From NCBI RefSeq assembly GCF_000820305.1, contig NZ_CDBH01000025.1, positions 62,001-126,000 on the forward strand: a DNA stretch of 64,000 nucleotides, written 5' to 3'. Origin of the DNA: Aeromonas dhakensis. GTDB lineage: Bacteria > Pseudomonadota > Gammaproteobacteria > Enterobacterales > Aeromonadaceae. This document shows, piece by piece, positions 46,860 through 56,497 of this stretch. The position numbers and the translations under genes were made by a program. Below the pieces are notes generated by a model. That model was not told where the DNA came from and made no database searches. It saw nothing but the letters and a program-made list of their open reading frames with translations. Numbering within the stretch: the first letter of the stretch is position 1; each line of letters opens with the position of its first letter.

Positions 46860-47759
46860 TTATGGCATGTAATTGAAGAGGCTCAGGCCATTGACCTTGG
46901 CAAAGGCCTGCTGTTGCACTTGCAAAGCCATCAGCACATGGGCCTGCTGGGTGACGGCACTGGCATAGTCGAGGGACTCTATCTGATTACTCACTTCCTT
47001 GCTATAGACACTCTTCTCCGCATGCCCTTCATCCACCTGATCGAGCAGATTGATGCGGGCACCAATGGTGCTGACCATCTGGCTGATGTCGTCTTGCAGG
47101 GTCAGACTGCGATCCAGCATGGCCCTGGCCTGATCGGCAGAGTCCGCAGCACCGCTGTCGAAAGCGGCCACCATGTCATCTAACTGCTTGAAGAAATCCC
47201 CGTTCTGGATAAACAGCTTGTCGGCTGTCTGATTAAGCTCCACCGTGACTCCCTTGGCAATACTGACCTCGCGCACCAGATTATCTCCCTGATAGACATA
47301 ATTACCACCAGGGGCTTTCACTATGGCGGTCTTATCTACCTGGCTGCCACTGAACAAAGTGGATCCACTCTCGTTACGGGCATTGGCGAGATCCAACAAA
47401 CCATCTTTGATGATGGTCAACTCGCTGGAGACTGCCCGACGATCATCTTCCGAAAGGGAGCCATTGGCTGCAGTCTGGGTCAGATCGCGCAATCGACTCA
47501 GCATGTTGGTCATGGTATCGAGCTGGATCTCCCCTTGAGAGAGCTGACTTTTGGCATTGGCAATGTTCTTCTGATACTGCTCCATGGCCACTTGCTCTTT
47601 TTTCAGACCGAGCAGGCGCACACTCCCTACCGGATCATCCGAGGGTTGCAGAATGCGCTTGTTGGTGGAGATCTGACGATCGAGGCGGGCATATTCACCG
47701 AAACCATACTGCAGGTTGTCGAGCATGCTGAGTTGAATCTGGTTGGTACTGATGCGCAT
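46860..47759 (-). CDS. flgL: lateral flagellar hook-filament junction protein FlgL (HAP3)
   Basis: Second junction protein between hook and filament, 299 aa. It has the flagellin-like N-terminus MRISTNQIQLSMLDNLQYGFGEYARLDRQISTNKRI (D0/D1) and C-terminus ending DYASAVTQQAHVLMALQVQQQAFAKVNGLSLFNYM, both typical of FlgL. It lies 10 bp after flgK. It is the lateral paralogue; the polar system should have its own copy elsewhere. Confidence 0.94.
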   Translation of the reverse strand: MRISTNQIQLSMLDNLQYGFGEYARLDRQISTNKRILQPSDDPVGSVRLLGLKKEQVAMEQYQKNIANAKSQLSQGEIQLDTMTNMLSRLRDLTQTAANGSLSEDDRRAVSSELTIIKDGLLDLANARNESGSTLFSGSQVDKTAIVKAPGGNYVYQGDNLVREVSIAKGVTVELNQTADKLFIQNGDFFKQLDDMVAAFDSGAADSADQARAMLDRSLTLQDDISQMVSTIGARINLLDQVDEGHAEKSVYSKEVSNQIESLDYASAVTQQAHVLMALQVQQQAFAKVNGLSLFNYMP

Positions 47760-47769
47760 GATCGCTCCG

Positions 47770-49089
47770 TTAGAACATGTTCAGGATGGAGGTGAAAAGT
47801 TGCTCCGAAGTGCTGATCACCTTGGCGTTGGCCTGATACGCCTTGGTGTAGGCCATGATCTTGATCCCTTCCTCATCCGTGTTGACCCCACTGACGCTGC
47901 TCAGCTTGGTGGCCAGCTGCTTTTCCATATTGGCATCCGCCGTCATGGTGGCCTTGGCCTGACCACTTTGTACCGCCATCCGGCCCAGCAAGGCACTATA
48001 GGCATCATATTGATCATCCTTGATGGTCAACAGATCCTGCAGATTGCGGTTGTCACCGCTGCCGCCGCCGGCCTTGGCAAAGGCGAGGTCATCGCCAATG
48101 AAGCCATCGGCAATCTTCAGCGTGCCGGACGGGTTGAGGGGATCGTAGGTGAAGAGCGGCTTGCCCGGATTACCATGCAAGTCGACCCCCCCACCCTGCT
48201 TGGCATTGAAATCATCCGCCAGTTTTTTCGCGATCTGGTTGAGCTCGTCACGCAGCGGACGCAGAACTGTCGTCCGATATTCCATAACCCCCGCCAGGCT
48301 ACCGCCATGCAGCTTGGGAATATCGAACGATTGCGGACCGAAGCTCAAACTGAGCTTGTCGCCCGCCAGCGAGAGTGTACTACTGCTGCCGGCCAGCACC
48401 AGCGGCTGACCCTGAGGCAGACTCAGTGAGAACGAACCGTCACTTTGCCGATTGACCCGGACTTCCATGAAGGTCGACAGTTCACGTACGATCTGCTCGC
48501 GACTGTCTTCCAGCACCGAGGTATTGACGCCCTTGGAGGCCTGCTCGCTGATCTGGATGTTCAGCTCGGCAACCTGCTTGAGATAGCTATTGACCTGAGA
48601 AACGGTGCTGTTGAGCTGATCATCGATCTGCTTCTCCTGGGTCAGCATGCTTTCGTTCAATTGGCCAAAGCGGTTGGCCAGCGCCCCCGCCGAGCTGACG
48701 ATCTGGCTGCGCTGAGCCGGCGTTTCCGGGCTGTCGAGCGCTGCACTCAGAGAGGCGAAGAAACTGTCCAGCCCCTTGGCGATGTTCATCGACTCGCTGC
48801 CCAGCAGTTGTTCGGTGGTATTGATGTATTGATGGAAAGAGTAAGAGGCGCCGGTCGCAGAGCGGCTGCGCCAATGTTGGGAGACCAGATAGTCATCCGT
48901 GATCCTGCGAACACCGGTTACCTCTACCCCCTGGCCATTATCCAGCCGGCCAAAACCGGACAGGCTGCCCATCATGGCTTCCTGGCGGCTATAGCCGATG
49001 GTATTGACGTTGGCGATATTCTGGGCGGTGATATTTAACGCGATCTGGGCCGAGTTAAGTCCGCTAAAACCGATATTGAGCAGCGACAT
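47770..49089 (-). CDS. flgK: lateral flagellar hook-filament junction protein FlgK (HAP1)
   Basis: First junction protein on the hook, 439 aa. N-terminal motif SLLNIGFSGLNSAQIALNITAQNIANVNTIGYSR and C-terminal VSGVNTDEEGIKIMAYTKAYQANAKVISTSEQLFTSIL are FlgK hallmarks. It is shorter than polar FlgK proteins of 450-650 aa. Its ATG shares one base with the flgJ stop codon (TGATG). Confidence 0.95.
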   Translation of the reverse strand: MSLLNIGFSGLNSAQIALNITAQNIANVNTIGYSRQEAMMGSLSGFGRLDNGQGVEVTGVRRITDDYLVSQHWRSRSATGASYSFHQYINTTEQLLGSESMNIAKGLDSFFASLSAALDSPETPAQRSQIVSSAGALANRFGQLNESMLTQEKQIDDQLNSTVSQVNSYLKQVAELNIQISEQASKGVNTSVLEDSREQIVRELSTFMEVRVNRQSDGSFSLSLPQGQPLVLAGSSSTLSLAGDKLSLSFGPQSFDIPKLHGGSLAGVMEYRTTVLRPLRDELNQIAKKLADDFNAKQGGGVDLHGNPGKPLFTYDPLNPSGTLKIADGFIGDDLAFAKAGGGSGDNRNLQDLLTIKDDQYDAYSALLGRMAVQSGQAKATMTADANMEKQLATKLSSVSGVNTDEEGIKIMAYTKAYQANAKVISTSEQLFTSILNMF

Positions 49090-49487
49090 CAGTCAACTTT
49101 CCTCATTTTTGCCGAATTCAGAGGCTGACTGAAGGCAGCCAGGGTCTGCTGTTCTGAAGCGACCATCGATTCGGCATTCTTTAATGTCGGCGCCAATTGG
49201 CTGACCATCTGCTCTTTCAACCCGATGCCGCCGCGCTTGACCATGCTCATCGCCAGCTGGCTGTCATACATGTCGCGATAGAGCTCCTGGCCCTTGATGA
49301 GCTTGTCATCCTCATCCTGCATCGCATCGGAGGCTGAGCGCATGTGCTTGAGTACGGTTTGCAGAAAGCTCACTTCAAATTGGCCGGCGGCCGCATCCAG
49401 TGCGGCACGCTGATCCGGGTTGCTCTTTATCTGCTGCAGTTCGTTGAGATCCTGATAAAACCCAGGTTCCGAAGTTATTCTGGTCAT
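49089..49487 (-). CDS. flgJ: lateral flagellar rod-cap protein FlgJ, single-domain (no muramidase)
   Basis: Rod cap of 132 aa. Residues about 25-90 are the N-terminal FlgJ domain (AAGQFEVSFLQTVLKHMRSASDAM, then GQELYRDMYDSQLAMSMVKRGGIGLKEQM). The C-terminal glucosaminidase domain found in the roughly 310-aa enterobacterial FlgJ is completely absent, so rod passage through peptidoglycan needs a separate enzyme. It shares one base with flgK and lies 8 bp after flgI. Confidence 0.93.
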   Translation of the reverse strand: MTRITSEPGFYQDLNELQQIKSNPDQRAALDAAAGQFEVSFLQTVLKHMRSASDAMQDEDDKLIKGQELYRDMYDSQLAMSMVKRGGIGLKEQMVSQLAPTLKNAESMVASEQQTLAAFSQPLNSAKMRKVD

Positions 49488-49495
49488 AGAGATCC

Positions 49496-50602
49496 TTAGA
49501 TGACCACCAGCTCTCCCTCGAGGGCACCAGCCTCATCGAGTGCTTGTAGGATGGCCATGACATCATCGGGGGTTGCCCCGAGCGAGTTGACTGCCTTGAC
49601 GATCACCTCCAGTGAGGTGCCATCCGGCCAGACAAACATATTGTTTCGTTCCCGATCCACCTGGATCTTCGAGTTGGGGGTCGTTGTGGTCTGCCCATTG
49701 GAGAAGGCATTGGGCTGACTGACCGTCTGACTCTCGCCAATGGTCACCGTCAAACTACCATGACTGACCGCTGCTTTGTGAACCTTGACTCCTTGGCCCA
49801 TAACCACGGTTCCGGTCCGGCTGTTGAAAACGACTCGAGGCCGCTCCTTGCCCATGTCGACCTGAATGTCCTGCAGCAGCGCCATGAACGAGATCCGTTG
49901 GCTCTCGTCCTTGGGTGCCGCCACCTGGATCCGCCCCGCACTGACCGCTCTGGCAACCGGCCCCAGCTGACGGTTGATCTCCCGCTCCACATTGCGGGCG
50001 GTCTTGAAATTGGGCTGGTGCAGATTGAGCGTCACTTCAGGCTTTTCCGCAAAGTTGCTGGCCACTTCGCGCTCTATGATGGCGCCGTTGGGAATGATCC
50101 CTGCGGTCGGCACATTGATGGTTACTGACGAGCCAGACTGTCCCTCGGCCTTGACCCCTGCCACCACCAGATTCCCTTGGGCAACAGCATACACCTCACC
50201 ATCGATGCCGCGCAGTGGCGTCAACAACAACGAACCGCCGCGCAGGCTCTTAGCATCTCCGATAGAGGTGACAGTCACATCCACCATCTGTCCCTTGCCA
50301 GCCAAAGCAGGCAGGTTTGCTTGAACCGAGACGGCAGCAACGTTCTTGAGTTTTGGATCGATGTCATCCGGCAGTTGAACACCGAACTGCTTGAGCATGT
50401 TTGCCATTGACTGGCCAGTGAACTTGACCTGGCTCTTGTCACCCGTACCGGACAAGCCCACCACCAGTCCGTAGCCAACCAGCTGGTTGGCCCGCATCCC
50501 CTGTACATCGGCAATATCCAGCAAGGCCCGCTTGGCCGGTGCCGCGGCATTGGCCCACCAGGGCAGGCAGAGGCAAAGCAGGGCGATAAACCATCTGTTC
50601 AT
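49496..50602 (-). CDS. flgI: lateral flagellar P-ring protein FlgI
   Basis: Periplasmic P-ring subunit of the rod bushing, 368 aa. The ATG at 50602 gives the signal peptide [20 protein letters not shown]. Family motifs include [29 protein letters not shown] and a C-terminal [23 protein letters not shown]. The longer in-frame extension to 50653 lies in flgH and is rejected. It starts 8 bp after the flgH stop codon. Confidence 0.96.
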   Translation of the reverse strand: MNRWFIALLCLCLPWWANAAAPAKRALLDIADVQGMRANQLVGYGLVVGLSGTGDKSQVKFTGQSMANMLKQFGVQLPDDIDPKLKNVAAVSVQANLPALAGKGQMVDVTVTSIGDAKSLRGGSLLLTPLRGIDGEVYAVAQGNLVVAGVKAEGQSGSSVTINVPTAGIIPNGAIIEREVASNFAEKPEVTLNLHQPNFKTARNVEREINRQLGPVARAVSAGRIQVAAPKDESQRISFMALLQDIQVDMGKERPRVVFNSRTGTVVMGQGVKVHKAAVSHGSLTVTIGESQTVSQPNAFSNGQTTTTPNSKIQVDRERNNMFVWPDGTSLEVIVKAVNSLGATPDDVMAILQALDEAGALEGELVVI

Positions 50603-50610
50603 GTGAGACC

Positions 50611-51282
50611 TCAAAAGGGAGCGAAGGCGGAACTGAAGAAACGGCTCAGCCATCCCATCTGGTTGCTGTCAGCCAGAGCACCACGCCCGGCGTAGGTAAT
50701 GCGGGCATCGGCGATGCGCTGGGACGAGATTCGGTTGCTCTGATCGATATCCTCAACCCGCACCATGCCGCCCAACCGGATGTACTCATCGCCCTGGTTG
50801 AGGCGGATCCACTTCTCGCCGCGGATCCCCAGCACCCCGTTCGGCATTACCTCGGCCACCGTCACCGTGATCGAGCCCGCCAAGGTATTCTGCTGGCTGG
50901 AAGTCGCCCCGCCATCAAAGTCCCGGTCTGCGCTAAGAGAAGCCCCCCAGTCAGAGCGCACCTTGCCGCCGATACTCGGGGCCGGCACGTTCATGCTGCT
51001 GTTCTTGCTCATGCTGGTGTTGGCTTTTTTGCTCGACTGGGTACGCTCTTCCAATACAACGGTGAGGATGTCGCCGATACGGTAAGCTCTGCGATCCTGA
51101 AACAGGGTCATCATGTAATCATCGCGATAAAGACTACCATCCTCCCCCTTGGCCGAGGCCGATAGCATGGGGCGTGAAGGCGCCCATTTCTCATCACCTG
51201 GTTCGGGAGCCTTCAGTTCATAGGTGGCGCAGCCGCCCAATAACAGGACTGCCCACAGATAACGCAACATCGTCTTCATCAT
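50611..51282 (-). CDS. flgH: lateral flagellar L-ring lipoprotein FlgH
   Basis: Outer-membrane L-ring lipoprotein, 223 aa from the ATG at 51282. The signal peptide ends in the lipobox LLGGC. FlgH motifs: [48 protein letters not shown], and [35 protein letters not shown]. The start codon shares one base with the flgG stop codon. Confidence 0.96.
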   Translation of the reverse strand: MMKTMLRYLWAVLLLGGCATYELKAPEPGDEKWAPSRPMLSASAKGEDGSLYRDDYMMTLFQDRRAYRIGDILTVVLEERTQSSKKANTSMSKNSSMNVPAPSIGGKVRSDWGASLSADRDFDGGATSSQQNTLAGSITVTVAEVMPNGVLGIRGEKWIRLNQGDEYIRLGGMVRVEDIDQSNRISSQRIADARITYAGRGALADSNQMGWLSRFFSSAFAPF

Positions 51283-52067
51283 CACAGCGCTTGAGTGACG
51301 AACTTGAGCATCTGGTCAGCCGACGAGACAACCTTGGCATTCATCTCATAAGCCCGCTGGGTGGTGATCATGTCGACCATTTCTTCCACCACGTTGACGT
51401 TGGAGCTCTCCAGGGTGAACTGCTTGATGGCCCCCATCGCCTCTTCACCGGGTACTCCCTCAATCGCTTCACCGGAAGCACCGGTCGCTCGATAGAGGTT
51501 GCCACCGAGCGCTTCCAGGCCGGCAGGGTTGGCAAAGTTGGTCAGGGTGATGCGGCCCAGCTCCACATTTTCCTGTTGGCCCGGCAAGGTCGCACTCACG
51601 GTTCCGTCGGTGCCGATGGACACCTTGGTCGCATTGTCCGGGATCTGGATCTGCGGCAGCATGGGCAAACCATCGGAGTTGACCAGCAGGCCTTCGGCGT
51701 TGCGATGCCACTGACCATTGCGGGTATAGGCGGTCTCGCCGTCAGGGCGTTCCACCCCGAAGAAACCGGCCCCCACAACTGCCATGTCCAGTTCTTGGTT
51801 GGTGTTCTGGAACTGACCGGGAGTGAACACTTTCTGGGTACCGACCACACGAACACCGTTACCCATCTGGATGCCGATGGGAGACAAGTTCTGTTGATCC
51901 TGCTGGGCCCCGGGCTGGCGTTGCACCTGATAGAACAGATCTTCAAAAGCAACTCGATCGCGCTTGAACCCGACCGTGTTGACGTTAGCCAAGTTGTTGG
52001 AAATGCTGGCCATCTTGGCATCTTGCGCCGACAGACCGGTTTTACTTACCCAAAGTGCCGCGTGCAT
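51282..52067 (-). CDS. flgG: lateral flagellar distal rod protein FlgG
   Basis: Distal rod subunit, 261 aa, the standard length. It begins MHAALWVSKTGLSAQDAKM and continues with the rod/hook signature SISNNLANVNTVGFKRDRVAFED. The C-terminus has LESSNVNVVEEMVDMITTQRAYEMNAKVVSSADQMLKF. The 83-bp gap after flgF contains two tandem GC-rich hairpins. Confidence 0.96.
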   Translation of the reverse strand: MHAALWVSKTGLSAQDAKMASISNNLANVNTVGFKRDRVAFEDLFYQVQRQPGAQQDQQNLSPIGIQMGNGVRVVGTQKVFTPGQFQNTNQELDMAVVGAGFFGVERPDGETAYTRNGQWHRNAEGLLVNSDGLPMLPQIQIPDNATKVSIGTDGTVSATLPGQQENVELGRITLTNFANPAGLEALGGNLYRATGASGEAIEGVPGEEAMGAIKQFTLESSNVNVVEEMVDMITTQRAYEMNAKVVSSADQMLKFVTQAL

Positions 52068-52090
52068 CTTCGTCTCTCCACCTGATTCAT

Positions 52091-52146
52091 GGGGGCGTCA
52101 ACGCCCCCGCAATGCGAATTGGCCGTGGCGGGCGGCAAGCCCGCCA
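52091..52146. promoter_or_regulatory. two tandem GC-rich hairpins between flgF and flgG
   Basis: Hairpin 1 is GGGGGCG / CGCCCCC with a 4-nt loop (52091-52108). Hairpin 2 is TGGCGGGC / GCCCGCCA with a 5-nt loop (52126-52146). Neither has a T-run. Position inside the flg operon suggests mRNA stabilisation or processing rather than termination. Confidence 0.5.
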
Positions 52147-52150
52147 TTCA

Positions 52151-52885
52151 TCAACCCTGGCCGGATATCAGCCGGGCACCTTGCCGAGCCTGATCGTCCG
52201 CCGTTTTCATCAATTTGACCTGCAGCTCGAAGTTGCGGGTCAGCGACATGCTGCTGATCAGCTCGTCGACTGCATTCACGTTCGCCCCTTCCAGAAAGCC
52301 GGACGCTAGTACCACCTGCTCGCTGGCCTCGGCATCCCCACCCTGGCGTAACCGGAAGAGACCATCCGGCCCCTTGACCAGTTCGGCTGGGTCCGGGTTC
52401 ACCAGCTTGAGACGCCCTACATCCAGCCGGGCACCGCCGCCGGGCGGTGTGATACTGAGCGAACCGTCCTTGCCAAAACTCAGATCCCGATAGGCAGGAA
52501 GTACCATTTCCCCGCCTTCCCCCAGTACCGGACGACCATTGAGCGTGAGCAGACCATCGGCATCGCTCTCCAGATTGCCAGCTCGGGTATAGGCCTCTTT
52601 GCCATCGGCGGTCTGGACCGTGATAAAGCCTTCACCGCGGATCGCCACATCCAGCTTGCGGCCCGTCTGCATAAGGGCTCCCGCCTTGAAGTCGGTACCA
52701 GCCAGCTCCTCGCGGGCCATCACCCGGCTTGGGTAGCCATCACCGGCCAGGGCATAGGCCGACACGCGCTCGAAGTCGGCCCGAAAGCCGGCCGTGTTGA
52801 CGTTGGCCAGGTTGTTTGCCCGGATTTGCTGGGCCATCAGGGTATGCTGTGCCCCCGACATGGCGGTATAGATAAGCTTTTCCAC
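52151..52885 (-). CDS. flgF: lateral flagellar proximal rod protein FlgF
   Basis: Proximal rod subunit, 244 aa. It starts with GTG at 52885 (MEKLIYTAMSGAQHTLMAQQ) and has AAGG eight bases upstream. The rod motif is IRANNLANVNTAGFRADFERV and the C-terminus has LEGANVNAVDELISSMSLTRNFELQVKLMKTADD. It lies 10 bp after flgE. Confidence 0.95.
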   Translation of the reverse strand: MEKLIYTAMSGAQHTLMAQQIRANNLANVNTAGFRADFERVSAYALAGDGYPSRVMAREELAGTDFKAGALMQTGRKLDVAIRGEGFITVQTADGKEAYTRAGNLESDADGLLTLNGRPVLGEGGEMVLPAYRDLSFGKDGSLSITPPGGGARLDVGRLKLVNPDPAELVKGPDGLFRLRQGGDAEASEQVVLASGFLEGANVNAVDELISSMSLTRNFELQVKLMKTADDQARQGARLISGQG

Positions 52886-52895
52886 GCATCAAGCC

Positions 52896-54089
52896 TTAGA
52901 AGGAGTTGAAGAGAACCTGGGTCATCTTGTCAGCGGAGCTGATGGTCTTGGCGTTGGCCTGATAGTTGCGCTGAGAAGTCATCAGGCTCACCAGCTCCCC
53001 GGTCAGATCCACGTTGGACCCCTCATAAGCCCCTGCGGTCAATGACCCCATGGTCCCCGTGCCAGGAGCGCCCAATACCGGCTGGCCAGAGCTGAACGAT
53101 TGCTGCCAGGTGGTATTGTTGGTTTGCAGCAGACCGTTGGGGTTGGTGAAGTTCGCCATCACCACCTGGCCCTGCAACAGGCTCTGACCGTTGGTAAAAG
53201 TGGCATAGACACCACCATCGGCATCCACCCGCACCCCGGTCAGATCACCGGCGGTATACCCATTTGACTGGTTGCGCGTGGCGTTGAAATCGGAGGCGTA
53301 CTGGCTGACACGGGCGATATCGACCTGCAGGGAGATCTTTTCAGCACCGGGCGGGGTCAGGTCCAGGACCGGGGAGGTCGTCGGAGACTTCAGGGTACCG
53401 TTGGTGTTGAACTCCAGCGTCACAGGGGTGCCGGTCTTGGTGCCATTGAAGGCATAGTTGACCTGCCAGGTGTTGTCGGCCGTCTTGACGAAATACTGGG
53501 TGACTGTGTGCTCAACCCCCAGCGAGTCATACACCTTGCTGGACTGGGAATAGCTGAAGCTGGCCGACTTGTCAGGATCGAACGGATGGGCCGTCTGGTC
53601 GATCACACCAGCATCGGCCTTGAGGTTGGCAACGAACTCCAGCTTGTCGGACGGTTTGGCAGGCAGGCTGCCGGCCTTGACTTGAATGTCCCCCACCACA
53701 CCGGACTGCAGTTCGCCCGCATCATTGGTGGTGTAACCTTGCAGCCGGGTACCGCTGGCGGTGGTCAGGTAATTGTTGGGATCCCGCTGAAACATGCCTG
53801 CCCGGGTATAAGAGGTCTGGCCGTTGCTGTCCTTGAGCACAAAGAAGCCGCTGCCCGAGATCGCCAGATCCAGCCCACGGCCGGTACGGGTCACGTCACC
53901 ATTGCGGTCAAAATTCTGGGAAACGTTGTTCATCTCTACACCACCAGCCTGACCACCGCCATAAATGGCGGCAAACTCGGCACGGCTGGACTTGAAGCCG
54001 GCCGTGCTGGCGTTGGCAACGTTGTTGCTGATGACACTCAATTCCTGGTTTACGGCGCGCAGGCCGCTCAATCCGATACTGAAAGACAC
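52896..54089 (-). CDS. flgE: lateral flagellar hook protein FlgE
   Basis: Hook subunit forming the universal joint, 397 aa. It starts with GTG at 54089 and has AGGAG seven bases upstream (MSFSIGLSGLRAVNQELSV). Family motifs: SNNVANASTAGFKSSRAEFA, SGSGFFVLKDSNGQTSYTRAG, and C-terminal NVDLTGELVSLMTSQRNYQANAKTISSADKMTQ. It lies 18 bp after flgD. Confidence 0.96.
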   Translation of the reverse strand: MSFSIGLSGLRAVNQELSVISNNVANASTAGFKSSRAEFAAIYGGGQAGGVEMNNVSQNFDRNGDVTRTGRGLDLAISGSGFFVLKDSNGQTSYTRAGMFQRDPNNYLTTASGTRLQGYTTNDAGELQSGVVGDIQVKAGSLPAKPSDKLEFVANLKADAGVIDQTAHPFDPDKSASFSYSQSSKVYDSLGVEHTVTQYFVKTADNTWQVNYAFNGTKTGTPVTLEFNTNGTLKSPTTSPVLDLTPPGAEKISLQVDIARVSQYASDFNATRNQSNGYTAGDLTGVRVDADGGVYATFTNGQSLLQGQVVMANFTNPNGLLQTNNTTWQQSFSSGQPVLGAPGTGTMGSLTAGAYEGSNVDLTGELVSLMTSQRNYQANAKTISSADKMTQVLFNSF

Positions 54090-54107
54090 AGTTTCGCTCC
54101 TATCTGA

Positions 54108-54803
54108 TTACGCCGATTTGCCAAACTGGATGGCACTGAAGAGAGGCACATCGCCCACTCCGGCCACCTGTAACATGATTTCGCCTGTACCAGGCAGGGT
54201 GACCCGCTCTACGGTGCTGGCCACATAATTCTTGGTCGTGGTCGCCACACCTTGGAGCGAGGCTTTGACCTCGAAGCTGTATTCACCGGCAGGCAAAGGG
54301 GGCAGTTCATAATCAAGGCCACCGGCCTTGCTCTCACCCCAGTTTTTGGTCGCAACCAGGGTGCCGTGCTTGTCATACACCTTGAGTTCAACCTGATCGG
54401 CGGCACCGGCCAGCTCCACCTGCCCCCGGATCGCTTTTTCGTCGCTCTTGGTCAGTGTCTTGCTCGGAACCATCACTTCCTTGTCGATCAGGTCAGTGCT
54501 CTGCAGTACCTGCTGGGTATCCATCATGTTGATGGACTTCTGCTGCAAGACCTTCAGGCTTTCCACCCCTTCTACCATGCTGAACTGGGCCAGCTGGGTA
54601 ACATACTGGGCACCATCCAAGGGATTGGTGGGATCCTGGTTCTGGATCTGGGCAACCATCATCTGCAGGAATTCGTTACGCAACTGCATATCGCTCTGGG
54701 CGTTCTGGCCGGCAGCCGTGTTATTGGGGGCAATGTCCGGTGTCGTGTTGCGCTGGCTGGTGCTGCGGGCCGTATCCAGACTGCTTACCTGAGGCAGGCT
54801 CAT
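54108..54803 (-). CDS. flgD: lateral flagellar hook cap / scaffolding protein FlgD
   Basis: Hook assembly cap, 231 aa. The N-terminal motif LRNEFLQMMVAQIQNQDPTNPLDGAQYVTQLAQFSMVEG is characteristic. The C-terminal part (about 120-215) holds the FLIG-like and tudor-like domains. It starts 3 bp after the flgC stop codon. Confidence 0.95.
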   Translation of the reverse strand: MSLPQVSSLDTARSTSQRNTTPDIAPNNTAAGQNAQSDMQLRNEFLQMMVAQIQNQDPTNPLDGAQYVTQLAQFSMVEGVESLKVLQQKSINMMDTQQVLQSTDLIDKEVMVPSKTLTKSDEKAIRGQVELAGAADQVELKVYDKHGTLVATKNWGESKAGGLDYELPPLPAGEYSFEVKASLQGVATTTKNYVASTVERVTLPGTGEIMLQVAGVGDVPLFSAIQFGKSA

Positions 54804-54806
54804 GAC

Positions 54807-55232
54807 TTACACTCCCTGACCCAGGCGCAACAGACCCTGCTGCATGCTGTTGATACGGTTGATCACCTCGACGGAGGTTTCAAAACCACGGGAGGCACTC
54901 ATCATGTCGGCCATCTCCTCCACCGCGTTGACGTTGGAGTAGTAGACAAAGCCGTCCTGATCAGCCAGGGGGTTGGTGGGCTCAAGACGCTTCTCGACCT
55001 GACGATCTGATTGCACTATGCCGGCAATCTGCACCTGGGCCGATCCCAGCGACTCGGCATCCTGCACCCGCTGATAGAGGGTGGAAAACACCGGCTTGAT
55101 GGCACGGAAGGCAGCCTCTTCACTGCCCGCAGCACTGTCCACGTTCGCCAGGTTGGAGGCGACGGTGTCCAGACGAACGGTTTGTGCTCGCATTGCACTA
55201 CCGGCAATGTCATAGATGCGATTGAACGACAT
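54807..55232 (-). CDS. flgC: lateral flagellar proximal rod protein FlgC
   Basis: Proximal rod subunit, 141 aa. It begins MSFNRIYDIAGSAMRAQTVRL, followed by the rod motif DTVASNLANVDSAAGSEEAAF, and the C-terminus is YYSNVNAVEEMADMMSASRGFETSVEVINRINSM. It starts 2 bp after the flgB stop codon. Confidence 0.95.
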   Translation of the reverse strand: MSFNRIYDIAGSAMRAQTVRLDTVASNLANVDSAAGSEEAAFRAIKPVFSTLYQRVQDAESLGSAQVQIAGIVQSDRQVEKRLEPTNPLADQDGFVYYSNVNAVEEMADMMSASRGFETSVEVINRINSMQQGLLRLGQGV

Positions 55233-55234
55233 GA

Positions 55235-55624
55235 TCAGCGGCCCTCGATCGCCTTGGCGATCCCGGTAATTTTCATATTCAGAAAGGTGAGACTGGTCTG
55301 GAAATCAGTGGCATTGTTGGCAAACTTGCTCTGCTCGACGCTGAGTTCGGCGGTATTGCCATCCATCGATACCTGATAGGGAATGCGATAGAGAGGATGC
55401 TGCATCTCATTGGCCATGCTGCCCTGTGCAATGGCGGCACTCTCGTCTCCCGCTGCAACTTGCTGCGCGACACGCCCCAGAATCGTCTTATAATCGACAT
55501 CCCGGGCCAGATAACCTGGGGTATCTACATTGGCCAGGTTGCCTGCCAGGATACGCGCCCGATCCGCCCGCACATCGAGGGCATAAGGGTGTACACCCAA
55601 AGCGCTGTCAAATGAGATACTCAT
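55235..55624 (-). CDS. flgB: lateral flagellar proximal rod protein FlgB
   Basis: Innermost flg rod subunit, 129 aa. It begins MSISFDSALGVHPYALDVRADRARI, then LAGNLANVDTPGYLARDVDYK. The C-terminus is KFANNATDFQTSLTFLNMKITGIAKAIEGR. It is first in the flgBCDEFGHIJKL run, divergent from flgA across about 50 bp. I could not place a convincing promoter in that short gap. Confidence 0.95.
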   Translation of the reverse strand: MSISFDSALGVHPYALDVRADRARILAGNLANVDTPGYLARDVDYKTILGRVAQQVAAGDESAAIAQGSMANEMQHPLYRIPYQVSMDGNTAELSVEQSKFANNATDFQTSLTFLNMKITGIAKAIEGR

Positions 55625-55675
55625 GCTTCATCCTTCTATGAATCAGTCAGACCGGTGCACTCTTTATCAAGACTC

Positions 55676-56476
55676 ATGCCAACCATGAAGAACCTTTATT
55701 TCCGCTGGTTACAGCGTCAACAGTGGCTGATAACACGGATAAAAGGGGAAGCACTGTTTCCCGTATGGAAGCGAAGCAACCTGCTGGCCCTGTGGCTGCT
55801 GTCATGGCCACTGCTGGCCGAGCCGACCGCCCTGACCCGGCAGCTCGAAGCACTGTTGCAGGAGGATGCCAGCCAGGCCCTGCATGCCTATCTGCAGCAG
55901 CAGGGCTGGCCAGCGCCCGAAGCGGAATATCAGGTCTGGATCTCCCCTGCAGTCGCCCATCTGCCGGACTGTTCGCAGCCTATCCGCCTGCAGGCCGGCG
56001 GTCAGTACCGTCAGCCCTGGGGACGGCGACCCTATCTGGCAGAGTGCGTCGACCCGGCCTGGCAGATCAGGGCCAGGGTCGAGGTGACACTGATGCTGCC
56101 GGTCTGGGTGACGGCTCAGGAGCTGCCAAGAGGCCATGTCATCCGGCCCGGCGATCTGATCGAAAAATCGCTTGAGGTCAGCCGGTTGCAACGTGGCTTT
56201 GTACCCTCCTCAGAGTCTCTGGTGGGCAGCAAAAGCAACCGCAACCTGCGAATGGGTCAGCTGATCGGCGAATTGGATTTGCAGAAAGCCTGGGCCATAC
56301 GAGAAGGTGAAGGTGTGTTGATCCGGGCTGGCCAGGATGGATTTTCCGCCACGATGCGAGGACGGGCACTGGCCAACGGGGCCATCGGCGACGGAATTCG
56401 AGTGAAAAATCTGAGTTCGGGCAAGGAAATCCAGGCCTGGGTGATCGACAAGGGGGAAGTTGAAACCCGTTTTTAA
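55676..56476 (+). CDS. flgA: lateral flagellar P-ring assembly chaperone FlgA
   Basis: Periplasmic chaperone for P-ring assembly. An ATG at 55676 gives 266 aa; the ATG at 55685 is equally possible and neither has a strong Shine-Dalgarno. A hydrophobic export segment lies at about 35-50 (SNLLALWLLSWPLLAEP), preceded by an unusually long basic N-terminus. The C-terminal SAF/FlgA domain has ELPRGHVIRPGDLIEKSLEVSRL and VRIRAGQDGFSATMRGRAL-like sequence ending IGDGIRVKNLSSGKEIQAWVIDKGEVE. It is divergent from flgB and upstream of flgM-flgN. Confidence 0.9.
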   Translation: MPTMKNLYFRWLQRQQWLITRIKGEALFPVWKRSNLLALWLLSWPLLAEPTALTRQLEALLQEDASQALHAYLQQQGWPAPEAEYQVWISPAVAHLPDCSQPIRLQAGGQYRQPWGRRPYLAECVDPAWQIRARVEVTLMLPVWVTAQELPRGHVIRPGDLIEKSLEVSRLQRGFVPSSESLVGSKSNRNLRMGQLIGELDLQKAWAIREGEGVLIRAGQDGFSATMRGRALANGAIGDGIRVKNLSSGKEIQAWVIDKGEVETRF

Positions 56477-56497
56477 TTCAAAGCACGGGTTTGATTT

